From an uncultured Gilliamella sp. (GTDB taxonomy: Bacteria > Pseudomonadota > Gammaproteobacteria > Enterobacterales > Orbaceae): a stretch of DNA of 64,000 nt. This document shows, one piece after another, positions 39,992 to 48,545 of the stretch (position 1 is the first letter of the stretch; each line of letters opens with the position of its first letter). The position numbers were made by a program, and so were the translations under genes. The notes under the pieces are model-generated. The model did no database searches. It had not been told where the DNA came from and saw only the letters and a list, made by a program, of their open reading frames with translations. The stretch is taken from positions 1 to 64,000 of the forward strand of contig CAMLMY010000004.1 in NCBI GenBank assembly GCA_946481345.1. The letters run 5' to 3'.

Positions 39992-40489
39992 ATGCAGCTT
40001 GAAAATCGCTATTTATCTTTTTGCAATATTTTGAAGAAACAAAACACGGTAGATATAGAAAAGATCCGAACATGCTTTACGTTGTTATCTGTTGCTAATC
40101 TAATTGATATAGAGTGTGCCAAACGTCTCCAGAAATATCATCTCTCAGAAAGTCGATTAATTATTTTAGTTTTATTAAAAGAATACCAAGAATTATCTTT
40201 GCAAGAAATAGCTAAATTATTAGGGATAACTAAAGCTTCAACAACAACACTTGTTAGTTCTCTAATTAATGATCAGCTAGTATCAAAAAGAAATGATGAC
40301 AATGACAAAAGAATTTCTATTATTTGTTTAACCCCAGCAGGAATGGATTTATTGACGGAAACGTTAAAAGAGCACAGTTTTTGGATAGAAAAAATAACTA
40401 ATAATTTATCTGATAATGATGTTGCTATATTCAAAAAGGTATTAAGCCAAATTCATGAAAATGTATCAAGAAAGGAAATCGTTAAATGA
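39992..40489 (+). CDS. MarR-family transcriptional regulator
   Basis: 165 aa. The winged helix-turn-helix runs from about residue 60 to 125, with LQEIAKLLGITKASTTTLVSSLINDQLVSKRNDDNDKRISIICLT, the wing containing the D-KR segment typical of MarR proteins. Its stop overlaps the next start by 4 bp (ATGA), so it is co-translated with a peroxiredoxin-like protein and likely senses oxidants or electrophiles through Cys11, Cys27 or Cys41. Confidence 0.85.
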   Translation: MQLENRYLSFCNILKKQNTVDIEKIRTCFTLLSVANLIDIECAKRLQKYHLSESRLIILVLLKEYQELSLQEIAKLLGITKASTTTLVSSLINDQLVSKRNDDNDKRISIICLTPAGMDLLTETLKEHSFWIEKITNNLSDNDVAIFKKVLSQIHENVSRKEIVK

Positions 40490-41127
40490 AACTAATTGAA
40501 GATTTACAAAGGTTAAGACAAGATTTAATTACTCAATTACCCCAAGATGTACAAAATATTTTGGATAACTCATTAGCAGATATGTTAAGTGAAAAACTAG
40601 ATAGTCATTCTTTACAATGTGGAGATATTGCACCAGACTTTTCACTAATATCAACTGATAATCAAGAAATCAATTTATACAAATTACTTGAAACTCAACC
40701 CGTAATTATTAGTTTCTTTCGAGGTAGTTGGTGCCCGTTCTGTGTAAAAGAATTAGAACATTTTCAAAATAATTTAGAGCTGATTCAGCAAGTTAAAAAT
40801 ATGCATTTTATTGCTATTTCACCGCAGAAAGCTTCAATTAGCGCACAGTTAAAACAAGAAAAATCGATGTCGATAACGATACTATCAGATATTAAAAATA
40901 ACATAGCTAATAAGTTTGGTTTAGTATTCACATTACCTGAAAAAGTTAGAGAGTTATATAATAGTTTAGGTGCTAATTTATTGGATTTTAATGGCGATGA
41001 TAGCTATACATTGCCAATACCAGCAACTTATTTAATTGGGCAAGATAAAAAGATTTATTTTGCTTATGTTAATGCTAATTATATGGAACGAGCTGATATA
41101 TCCGAATTAATAAATGTATTAAACTAA
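40486..41127 (+). CDS. Peroxiredoxin-like (AhpC/TSA) protein
   Basis: 213 aa with a thioredoxin fold: GDIAPDFSLIS, then FFRGSWCPFCVKELEHF with a CxxC at about residues 82-85, and the cis-Pro region LPIPATYLIGQDK near 175. It resembles the peroxiredoxin-like family that often sits beside regulators. It probably reduces hydroperoxides or acts as a thiol reductant in the cytosol. It overlaps the MarR gene by 4 bp and precedes a bidirectional terminator. Confidence 0.85.
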   Translation: MKLIEDLQRLRQDLITQLPQDVQNILDNSLADMLSEKLDSHSLQCGDIAPDFSLISTDNQEINLYKLLETQPVIISFFRGSWCPFCVKELEHFQNNLELIQQVKNMHFIAISPQKASISAQLKQEKSMSITILSDIKNNIANKFGLVFTLPEKVRELYNSLGANLLDFNGDDSYTLPIPATYLIGQDKKIYFAYVNANYMERADISELINVLN

Positions 41128-41175
41128 TAAAGATTTAAATTTATTTAATAATATAAAATGTTACTAATCTGATAT

Positions 41176-41208
41176 AAAAAGGGATAATATAAAATATTAT
41201 CCCTTTTT
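41176..41208. terminator. Bidirectional terminator after the peroxiredoxin gene
   Basis: A 15-bp perfect stem (41176-41190 with 41194-41208) with A5 and T5 ends. On the minus strand it follows directly after a relic of a glycyl-radical gene, for which it was probably the original terminator. Confidence 0.88.
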
Positions 41209-41235
41209 ATATTAAATTTAATTAAAACTATAAAG

Positions 41236-41313
41236 TTACATTTTAATCGTGAGAACATACTTAATAATATGACGTTGTTGTTCTGCTGTGAGTGAGTTAT
41301 AAGGTAACAGCTT
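41236..41313 (-). pseudogene. C-terminal relic of a glycyl-radical protein (GrcA/PFL type)
   Basis: Read on the minus strand, the sequence up to a TAA at 41236-41238 encodes [24 protein letters not shown]. The intact GrcA in this window (50935-51318) ends [22 protein letters not shown]. The block NSLTAEQQR, the spacing to the stop and the final KM are the same, and the DNA is visibly similar in this tract. The radical Gly segment and everything upstream is gone: the GntR-family start (GTG 41314) abuts the break. It is probably the 3' end of a lost pflB- or grcA-like gene cut by insertion or deletion. Confidence 0.75.
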
Positions 41314-42042
41314 GTGAAGATAAAGAAAAAAGATTTTATTGCTCAAGATCTGTTAGGGCGAATTTATCAACAATTAAGTTTTGTTAATCAAAAATTGCCT
41401 CCCGAACGAGAGCTTGCGGAAAGTTATGGAGTCTCTCGTCATACTATACGTAAAGCGCTAGAAAAACTGCTGCAAATTGGTATTATTTCGGTTCAAAAAG
41501 GTTCGGGTGCTTTTATTAATCAACAAGCTAAAAATAATCCTTTAATTTATAATTCGCTGACTGAAAAACATTATGATCAAATCAACTCTAAACTGATTTT
41601 ATTTCGTAAACAACGAGTACAGTTGGAAGAAAAACAAACATTTAATCTAACTGATGATGAATATATTTGGGAGTTTCATCGTATTCGTTTTGTTGACGGT
41701 CGAGGTACCCAAATTGAGATTTCTAAGTTACCTTGTCGATATTTTCCTGATCTGAAACAAAAAAATATTGAAAACTCTATTCAACAATATGTATTAAGTA
41801 AAGGCTATGAGATATCCCATTATCTAACTCAATATCAAGCTGTTGCCATTAATCGTCAGGAATCTGAATTACTCAAATGCAAAAAAGGCATGCCAGCAAT
41901 GAAAATTATTAATCGGTGTTTTTTAAATAATGGTGCAATTTATGCTATTAGTGAAATTATTGATATTCACTATACTTGTACTTATATTACACCGTTTAAT
42001 AAACCTAATTTTGAATTAAGATTAGTTGATGATAAAAAGTAA
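41314..42042 (+). CDS. GntR-family regulator (HutC/UTRA type)
   Basis: 242 aa. The winged helix-turn-helix is residues 10-75 (LPPERELAESYGVSRHTIRKALEKL), followed by a UTRA effector domain (residues 90-235), which usually binds a phosphorylated sugar or related metabolite. The start is GTG 41314 without a strong ribosome site. It is next to the mannonate-dehydratase-like gene and EIIBC and likely represses them in the absence of the sugar phosphate. Confidence 0.88.
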   Translation: MKIKKKDFIAQDLLGRIYQQLSFVNQKLPPERELAESYGVSRHTIRKALEKLLQIGIISVQKGSGAFINQQAKNNPLIYNSLTEKHYDQINSKLILFRKQRVQLEEKQTFNLTDDEYIWEFHRIRFVDGRGTQIEISKLPCRYFPDLKQKNIENSIQQYVLSKGYEISHYLTQYQAVAINRQESELLKCKKGMPAMKIINRCFLNNGAIYAISEIIDIHYTCTYITPFNKPNFELRLVDDKK

Positions 42043-42089
42043 ATTTATCAATCAACTTAGGTTATTTAAAAAATATTCATTATCTTGAT

Positions 42090-43289
42090 TTATGGGGTAT
42101 GTATAACTCCATTGGGCAAGCGGCTTTGTGTCCATTCATGTGGTCGATAAACCACTGGATATTTATCTGCCTGAGCTTTATCTAGTGTAACGCCAATGCC
42201 TATTTTCTCTATTGGATATAAATAGCCTTGTTTGGCGGCAATAATACCTGGAAATACTGCCTGTGTATTTGCCGAATAAGGAATATATTCCTGAATTGCT
42301 GCATTATGTAAATGAATATTTAAATGAGTATTCACAGCTGCTCCAATTGGTGTCATATCAGGTGGGCAATGCCAAGCAACTCTTATCCCAAATGGTTGGC
42401 AAAAAGTAGCTAATTTTAATGCAGGTGTAATTCCGCCAATTTGTGAAACATGGCAACGAATAAAATCAATTCTACGTTGAATGATCAGCTCTTGCCATTC
42501 TAATGGATTATTGAATAGTTCACCGGTCGCTAAAGCAACTGAAGTTTGGTTACGAATTTGCTCCAGCCATTGGTTTTGATTAGGCGGTAAAATATCTTCA
42601 ATAAAATATGGTTGATATTGCTCAACTTGTTTAGCAAAAGCGACTGCTTGATTAGGAAATAATCTTTCATGTACATCATGCAAAAAATGGATTTTATAAC
42701 CATATTTTTCTCGTAACTTTTTAAACATCTCTAAAGTATTTTGCATATACTGATCTTGATCAAAGTAAGCACCACTACTTGACTGTTGTGGACTATGCAA
42801 TTCTTCTGGTTTGCCACCGTAAAACCCTAACTGACAACGAATATGGCGATAACCTTGACTAATACATTGGTCAACTTGTTTAAAAAGTTCTGACAATGTT
42901 TCACCGGTAGCATGAGTATACACTTCTATCGCATCTTTTGATTTACCACCAAATAATTGATAAAGAGGCATATTCGCTAGTTTGGCTTTAATATCCCATA
43001 ATGCCATATCAATACCAGCAATAGCATTATTAATGATTGGCCCATTACGCCAATAAGCATTAACTATTAACATCTGCCAAATATCTTCAATATGATTGGC
43101 ATCTCGGCCAATTAGCAACGGTTTTAAATATTCATCAACAATGGTTTTTACGGCTAATGGGCGCTGTTGAAAAGTTGCACAGCCATAACCAATCACATCT
43201 TTATCTGTATAAATAATTACGGTAACAAGATTATGTCTATCAGGTTTAGTAATGATACATTCAATGTCAGTGATAAGGGTTGGTAACAT
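42090..43289 (-). CDS. Mannonate dehydratase-like enolase superfamily protein (ManD/RspA)
   Basis: 399 aa of the mandelate racemase group. Segments [47 protein letters not shown], the metal-ligand regions [15 protein letters not shown] and ATGELFN, and the end [11 protein letters not shown] match ManD/RspA proteins. ManD dehydrates D-mannonate or D-gluconate to 2-keto-3-deoxygluconate; many members are weakly active. I start at ATG 43289 (GAGG 11 bp upstream), 24 codons inside the open frame. Divergent from EIIBC with a CRP site between. Confidence 0.85.
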   Translation of the reverse strand: MLPTLITDIECIITKPDRHNLVTVIIYTDKDVIGYGCATFQQRPLAVKTIVDEYLKPLLIGRDANHIEDIWQMLIVNAYWRNGPIINNAIAGIDMALWDIKAKLANMPLYQLFGGKSKDAIEVYTHATGETLSELFKQVDQCISQGYRHIRCQLGFYGGKPEELHSPQQSSSGAYFDQDQYMQNTLEMFKKLREKYGYKIHFLHDVHERLFPNQAVAFAKQVEQYQPYFIEDILPPNQNQWLEQIRNQTSVALATGELFNNPLEWQELIIQRRIDFIRCHVSQIGGITPALKLATFCQPFGIRVAWHCPPDMTPIGAAVNTHLNIHLHNAAIQEYIPYSANTQAVFPGIIAAKQGYLYPIEKIGIGVTLDKAQADKYPVVYRPHEWTQSRLPNGVIHTP

Positions 43290-43462
43290 AGGGTTAGTAT
43301 CCTCTTTAAAATTTTTTCTTTTTATATAATTACCGATATTTTTCACATCTGTAAAGAGCAAAATATTAGTGAAAAATTATTGGTTCAAATTTGAATTAAA
43401 ATTGTCGATAAAAAGCATACCAATTGAAAAATATAGTAAATTTCAGTGTTAAAACCCCTTTT

Positions 43463-43519
43463 TTTGTGATCTAGATCAAACTTTTCATTCTTGTATTGAT
43501 AATTTAAAGTTTCTATTAT
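43463..43519 (+). promoter_or_regulatory. CRP site and promoter of EIIBC
   Basis: TGTGA-TCTAGA-TCAAA (43465-43480) is a good CRP site. Downstream, TTGTAT (43491-43496) and TATTAT (43514-43519) are 17 bp apart. It lies between the divergent dehydratase-like gene and EIIBC and may serve both. Confidence 0.65.
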
Positions 43520-43556
43520 TTTAATTAAACCAATTCTAGGGACGATTGAGGTTCTA

Positions 43557-44942
43557 ATGAGTAAACAAGAAAGTATTAAAAAAATTATCGCTAATATTGG
43601 TGGTAAGGAAAACATTAAAAATGCTTGGCATTGTATGACACGTTTACGATTTGATTTAGTTGATCAAACCATGGTCAATTGGGATGAAATTAAAAAAATT
43701 ACCGGGGTAATTGGTGCTCAATTTCAAAGTGATCAATGCCAAATTGTAGTAGGTACTCAAGTTAAAGTTTATTTTGACATTCTGGCTGATGAAATAGGAT
43801 TACAAACGCCAGAAAATGATCAAGCTAAACAACTATCCAAAGAATCTGTCAAAGAACGTAAAGGCATTGTTTCTTTGTTTATGGATACGGTGTCTGGTGT
43901 TTTTGGTCCTATCGTACCGGCGATTGCTGGCGCGGGGATGATTAAAGGGTTACTTGCTGGTCTCATTGCGTTAAAAGTCGTTCCTAAAACCAGTGATACA
44001 GTTATTATTATCGATTTAATCGCTAGTGGTGTGTTTTACTTTTTACCATTTTTTTTGGCGGTTTCGGCAGCAAAAATATTTAAAACTAATGAGTATTTAG
44101 CCGCTGCAATCGCCGCTTGTTTGATGTATCCAACTTTAATTGATGCGGCAAAATTACTAGTAACTAATCCTGATGCTGCCAGTTTTTATTATTTTTTGGA
44201 TATGATACCAATATCGATTTTTAACTATGCTGGTAGTGTTATTCCGATTATCTTCTCTGTACTGGCATTAAGTTATATTTATCGATTCGTTGATAAAATT
44301 ATGCCTAATGTGCTCAAAACAGTTTTCACACCAACGGTAACTTTATTTATTGCTGGTTTATTGGCTCTTACCTTAATTGGTCCTATAGGTATCTATTTAG
44401 GTAAATTGTTAGCACTATTTATCCGTTCGCTATTTGATGTTTCTGCTGTGTTTGCTGGCGCTATTGTTGGCGCAATTCGACCGGTCGCTATTTTGACGGG
44501 TATGCATCATGCAATGACCCCTATAGCGTTGCAGAATTTTGCTGAATTAGGCTATGATATGTTGATGCCGATGATGTTTATGGCAAATATGGCCATTGCT
44601 GGTGCGACTGCTGCTATGTATTTTAAAGCGAAAAATAAGCAAGAAAAAACGGTTATTGTTTCTGCCGCAGTATCTGCATTATTAGGTATCACCGAGCCAG
44701 CTCTATTCGGTGTATTAACCAAGTATAAAAAAGCCTTTATTGCCGCAACTGCCGGTAGTGCGATTGCCTCCGCTTTTATTGCTTTATTTGGTGTAAGGTT
44801 ATATGGCTATATTCTATCGAGTATCTTTAGTTTACCCGCCTATATTGGTCCATACTTTATCTTTGCAATATTGGGGGTATTAATATCAATTTGCTCATCG
44901 TTCATAATGGCTTATATTTTTGTTGGCAAAAAACAGGTCTAA
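43557..44942 (+). CDS. PTS glucose-superfamily EIIBC permease
   Basis: 461 aa. The N-terminal EIIB domain has its phospho-Cys in NAWHCMTRLRFDL (Cys27). From about residue 105 the EIIC has some ten TM helices, with FGPIVPAIAGAGMIKGL and the substrate motif GITEPALFGV near 380. It lacks EIIA and would need a separate EIIA(Glc). Sequence is nearest to beta-glucoside/trehalose-type EIIBC. The partner dehydratase suggests a sugar or sugar-acid substrate, not determined. Confidence 0.88.
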   Translation: MSKQESIKKIIANIGGKENIKNAWHCMTRLRFDLVDQTMVNWDEIKKITGVIGAQFQSDQCQIVVGTQVKVYFDILADEIGLQTPENDQAKQLSKESVKERKGIVSLFMDTVSGVFGPIVPAIAGAGMIKGLLAGLIALKVVPKTSDTVIIIDLIASGVFYFLPFFLAVSAAKIFKTNEYLAAAIAACLMYPTLIDAAKLLVTNPDAASFYYFLDMIPISIFNYAGSVIPIIFSVLALSYIYRFVDKIMPNVLKTVFTPTVTLFIAGLLALTLIGPIGIYLGKLLALFIRSLFDVSAVFAGAIVGAIRPVAILTGMHHAMTPIALQNFAELGYDMLMPMMFMANMAIAGATAAMYFKAKNKQEKTVIVSAAVSALLGITEPALFGVLTKYKKAFIAATAGSAIASAFIALFGVRLYGYILSSIFSLPAYIGPYFIFAILGVLISICSSFIMAYIFVGKKQV

Positions 44943-44962
44943 TTTTTAAATAACCTCATAAC

Positions 44963-44984
44963 AGCCCGTGATATTACGGGCTTT
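44963..44984 (+). terminator. Rho-independent terminator of EIIBC
   Basis: A 7-bp GC-rich stem (44963-44969 with 44976-44982) followed by a short TTT. Confidence 0.65.
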
Positions 44985-45030
44985 ATCGATCAGGTTATAT
45001 CAAAAGTATGGCTTAATATTGCCACCTTTT

Positions 45031-47727
45031 CTAAAGGTGGTTAAAGAATTTTAATATATAGCATATCTCATCTTCAGGAATGATAATTTTATATTTTTCT
45101 TCAAAAACAACCAATTCATCTTTAATAATTGAATATTCATTCCTATATTTACGAATATAATTTTGTTTATCAATAAATTTAACTTTGCTCTGCTCGCCAT
45201 TAATTATCTGTTCAAGCATACAAGCGATATGCATAACCAGTCCAATCAAAGTGTTATTTGATACTCTAATATTAAATTTACGGGTTATATTTTCATTAAA
45301 ATGCTTAATATCTGTTAGTAAATCGCGCGGTTCAATATTGGATAAAATATTCGAAAGTGTTTTTTCGATTAAAGAGTAAATGGTTTCAATATCAATTAAT
45401 TGCTGTAATTTCTTAATATTGTCCGGATAAATTAATGATGTTAAATCGAATTGACTTATTGAAGTATTAAAGTTAAATGGGCTCACTATAGCAACAATAG
45501 TATGACTTTGCTGAATTTCTTCGATTTCTTTAAATAATTTATCATCTTCGTGAGATAAACTAAGTGCAATAATGTCTAAGATATTTTGTCGGTATGAAAG
45601 TACATTATTTAATAAATCTATGGTGATATTGGTACTTTTATTCGGCACATTAATAATTAAAATAGCTAATTTTTTATTAACTAAACTCTCTTCTTGCGGT
45701 GCTGATACTGATGGCGCTTGATTAAGCATATGAATTTGTAAGACATTCTCATATACTTCTTCTAAGCCATATCCATTCATTGCATTTTGAATTGCCTCAA
45801 TAACATGTAAAGTACTAACTAGTTGAATTGTTTTGGTTTTAATGTTACATTTTGCCTCTATCTCTTCACCAAAATTTTTTAAAGATCCCATATCAACCAG
45901 TAATAGCATGTCTGATTTATTTTTAGTTAATTGAATATGGTTAATAATTTTTTCGAGAATTTTTTGTGGCAATTCATCAAGTGGCACATCAAAAGCAAGT
46001 GCATATTCAATGTTAAGTAAGTCATGTGCTGTTTTCGTGATTGACGTTGCGGTTTTATCTCCGTGAGCAATAACGACAATTTGCACATTATTTGAAGGTA
46101 AAATAGGATTATTAGTACCATATATAAAAAACATGGCCAGATAAGCAGCTTCATCGATGGGCAGTGTCGTATCCATAATGTGTTCAATCATTGTGAGACA
46201 ATCAAGTGCAGCATTAAATTGATTTGGATAATTCGTTCGGACTTTATTTAATTGCGGATGACTAATCTTTTGATTGCTATTTATTCGCTTTAATGTCTGT
46301 TCGATATGGTTAGCTAAACTATAATAAATACGGTTATTAAAGCTACACTGTAAACTGTTTTCAGCCTGTTCAATTAAGGCTTCAGTCAAACGTAATACTT
46401 TAGTTGAAATTATATTTTTCAGCTTATTCTTATCATATTTTTTAGTATTATTATAAATATAGGTATAAAAATAATCCTGAATCTCTTGTTCAATTTCTTC
46501 TTCGAGTTCGAAATTTCCCCTACCTTGTGTTTTTAATTCAGCGATTTTTCGATTTACGATATCGTAGATATCATTAGATTTATTATTTTCATATAGGATC
46601 TTATTATCTTCTCCCTGAAATATAATATTTTTTCGATTAATACCAATGATTTTATTCCACGTTTGGCGATGTTGTGTTTCAATCAATAATGCTTCACTGA
46701 TATGATTTGGTAATAGTGCACTATTAATATAGATATATTCTGAATTACTGTAGGAAATATGTTTGGCATAGGCGGCTGCACAAATAAAACGAATATCAGC
46801 TTCAAGTTGCCCTATATTATTGGGACAGTTATAGCCTAACAAAGCGCGAAGGGCATTACTTGATACGACAATTTTTTCTTTTAATTGTGCTGATTCGGTA
46901 TTAAAGAAATTTTGAATTAGATTAAACCTTTCCTCAAAAGTTCTTGCTCTTAAAGGCGGAATGGTTAAATTCATAGGAAAGCGACGAGTAAATGTTCGCA
47001 ATAATGCTGAATTAGGATCTTCTGTCGTTGCGGCAATAATGCGAACTTGTGCGGTTCGTTCTACGGTATCACCTAGTCGTCTAAAAAGGCCTTTATCAAT
47101 AAAAGTAAAAAATATTTCTTGTCCTTCTGGTGGTAAACGGTGAACTTCATCTAAAAATAACAGTCCGGTGTGCGCCTTTTCAACTAAACCTTCACGATCA
47201 TCAATTGCACCACTATAGGCACCTTTTTTACAGCCGAATAATTGGGTTAAAAGTAGCTGTGGATTTGAAGCATAATCAGCACAATTAAAATGGACAAATG
47301 GCGCATCAGGACTAATTTTATTGACACTTTTAGCATAGTTATAAATCAGTTCGGCAAACAGTGATTTTCCAACCCCTGTCTCACCAGTAATTAAAATATT
47401 CATACCATGAGGAGGATAAAATATAGCTGCTTTAGCTTGTTCAATCAAAGTATGCAAACTGGTGCTAGATTCGATAAAATTTTTGAATTCACCAAATTTG
47501 AAATTTGGTTTGTTTTCGGTTTTTATCGAAGATTTAGCAATAGAATATTTGACTGGTTTTCCTTTATCTTTAACCACTTTTCCTTGCTTAATAAGCTGAT
47601 TTAATTCGTGGCTAACATTTGCGCGAGAATAATTCAGTAATGTGGCAAGTTCAGAAGTAGTAACTCCTTCACTGTTTTTTAGCGTTAATTCCTGTAATTT
47701 TTGGAAAATAATCTCAATTCTTAACAT
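45031..47727 (-). CDS. LevR-type sigma-54-dependent PTS transcriptional activator
   Basis: 898 aa. The N-terminal helix-turn-helix (about residues 10-60) is followed by an AAA+ domain with Walker A GETGVGKS (115-122), the sigma-54 contact loop GAYSGA (169-174; consensus GAFTGA) and Walker B LLFLDE (189-194). Then come PRD1 (about 440-545), an EIIA(Man)-like domain (VVIAHGDKTATS), a degenerate EIIB(Gat)-like segment without its Cys, and PRD2 to the end. PTS phosphorylation of the PRDs tunes activity. It is divergent from the lactose/cellobiose-family PTS, which has a -24/-12 promoter. Confidence 0.9.
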   Translation of the reverse strand: MLRIEIIFQKLQELTLKNSEGVTTSELATLLNYSRANVSHELNQLIKQGKVVKDKGKPVKYSIAKSSIKTENKPNFKFGEFKNFIESSTSLHTLIEQAKAAIFYPPHGMNILITGETGVGKSLFAELIYNYAKSVNKISPDAPFVHFNCADYASNPQLLLTQLFGCKKGAYSGAIDDREGLVEKAHTGLLFLDEVHRLPPEGQEIFFTFIDKGLFRRLGDTVERTAQVRIIAATTEDPNSALLRTFTRRFPMNLTIPPLRARTFEERFNLIQNFFNTESAQLKEKIVVSSNALRALLGYNCPNNIGQLEADIRFICAAAYAKHISYSNSEYIYINSALLPNHISEALLIETQHRQTWNKIIGINRKNIIFQGEDNKILYENNKSNDIYDIVNRKIAELKTQGRGNFELEEEIEQEIQDYFYTYIYNNTKKYDKNKLKNIISTKVLRLTEALIEQAENSLQCSFNNRIYYSLANHIEQTLKRINSNQKISHPQLNKVRTNYPNQFNAALDCLTMIEHIMDTTLPIDEAAYLAMFFIYGTNNPILPSNNVQIVVIAHGDKTATSITKTAHDLLNIEYALAFDVPLDELPQKILEKIINHIQLTKNKSDMLLLVDMGSLKNFGEEIEAKCNIKTKTIQLVSTLHVIEAIQNAMNGYGLEEVYENVLQIHMLNQAPSVSAPQEESLVNKKLAILIINVPNKSTNITIDLLNNVLSYRQNILDIIALSLSHEDDKLFKEIEEIQQSHTIVAIVSPFNFNTSISQFDLTSLIYPDNIKKLQQLIDIETIYSLIEKTLSNILSNIEPRDLLTDIKHFNENITRKFNIRVSNNTLIGLVMHIACMLEQIINGEQSKVKFIDKQNYIRKYRNEYSIIKDELVVFEEKYKIIIPEDEICYILKFFNHL

Positions 47728-47735
47728 TTCACATC

Positions 47736-47795
47736 CTAATGTGTTTTAGCAAATCCATTCTTCAATGTGTATTAAAACACATAAAAACACATTAG
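47736..47795. promoter_or_regulatory. Repeated operators (UAS) for the LevR-type activator
   Basis: Three TGTGTTTT-type elements occur in 60 bp. CTAATGTGTTTT (47736-47747) is inverted perfectly as AAAACACATTAG (47784-47795), and between them lies ATGTGT-N6-ACACAT (47765-47782). They are 50-105 bp upstream of the -24 element, the usual place for enhancer binding, and right next to the activator's own start, so autoregulation is also possible. Confidence 0.75.
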
Positions 47796-47840
47796 CAACT
47801 TAAAAAATTACTTATTGATTATTTTTAATTTATTTTGTTT

Positions 47841-47856
47841 TGGCACGGTTATTGCT
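47841..47856 (+). promoter_or_regulatory. Sigma-54 (-24/-12) promoter of the PTS-phosphatase operon
   Basis: TGGCACG-GTTA-TTGCT matches the RpoN consensus TGGCACG-N4-TTGCW exactly, with GG and GC ten bases apart. It ends 41 bp before the IIA start. Confidence 0.92.
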
Positions 47857-47897
47857 GTTATCTATTACATGAAATATATCAAACTGAGGAAAAATTA

Positions 47898-48215
47898 ATG
47901 AATGAGTATGAAGAGATTGTAATGCAACTAATTACTAATAGCGGTGATGCAAGAAGTCGCTGCCTAAGAGCAATTAGAGCTGCTCGTAAAGGTAATTTTG
48001 AACAAGCCGATAGTTTAATTGAAGAAGTAAAAAAATTTTTAGCCATTGCGCATAAAACACAGACTGAATTAATTCAAAACGAGATTCAGGGAAATCATAT
48101 TCCTGTTTCGTTACTGATTATTCATGCTCAAGATCACTTAATGAATGCAATTTCAATGCGAGACTTAGCCATTGAAATTATAGAAATATTAAAAGATAAA
48201 CAATTAAAGGGGTAA
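47898..48215 (+). CDS. PTS lactose/cellobiose-family IIA
   Basis: A 105-aa helical phosphotransfer protein. The phospho-His is probably His76 in LLIIHAQDHLMNA. I start at ATG 47898 behind TGAGGA; the longer open frame begins inside the sigma-54 promoter. It is the first gene of the IIA-IIB-IIC-phosphatase operon, 5 bp before IIB. Confidence 0.92.
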   Translation: MNEYEEIVMQLITNSGDARSRCLRAIRAARKGNFEQADSLIEEVKKFLAIAHKTQTELIQNEIQGNHIPVSLLIIHAQDHLMNAISMRDLAIEIIEILKDKQLKG

Positions 48216-48220
48216 TTAAT

Positions 48221-48520
48221 ATGACTTATAACATTATGCTAGCTTGTATGGGTGGATTCTCTACCAGTATGTTAGTCAAAAAAATGAAAGAGTCTGCGGA
48301 AAAGATGGGTATTGATGCCAATATTAATGCAGTAAGCGAAACTGAATTAGATCAATATGATGATCTGGACATTATTATGTTAGGGCCGCAAATAGAGTAT
48401 ATCTATGAAAACTTAAAAAAACAGTATGACATCCCGATAGTGGTTATTGACTCTCTTGACTATGGAACAATGAATGGTGAAAAGGTGTTAAAAACTGCCT
48501 TAGAAATTTTAGAGAAATGA
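48221..48520 (+). CDS. PTS lactose/cellobiose-family IIB
   Basis: A 99-aa protein with the phospho-Cys at position 9 (IMLACMGGFSTSMLV), the canonical IIB(Cel) P-loop. It receives phosphate from the adjacent IIA and donates it to the sugar bound by IIC. It is 25 bp from IIC. Confidence 0.93.
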   Translation: MTYNIMLACMGGFSTSMLVKKMKESAEKMGIDANINAVSETELDQYDDLDIIMLGPQIEYIYENLKKQYDIPIVVIDSLDYGTMNGEKVLKTALEILEK

Positions 48521-48545
48521 ATCAGCTAATAAGAGAGATTTTATT

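Noticed and set aside
45022..45040. Terminator of the LevR-type gene
   Set aside because: A perfect 8-bp stem overlaps the stop codon but has no T-run on the minus strand.
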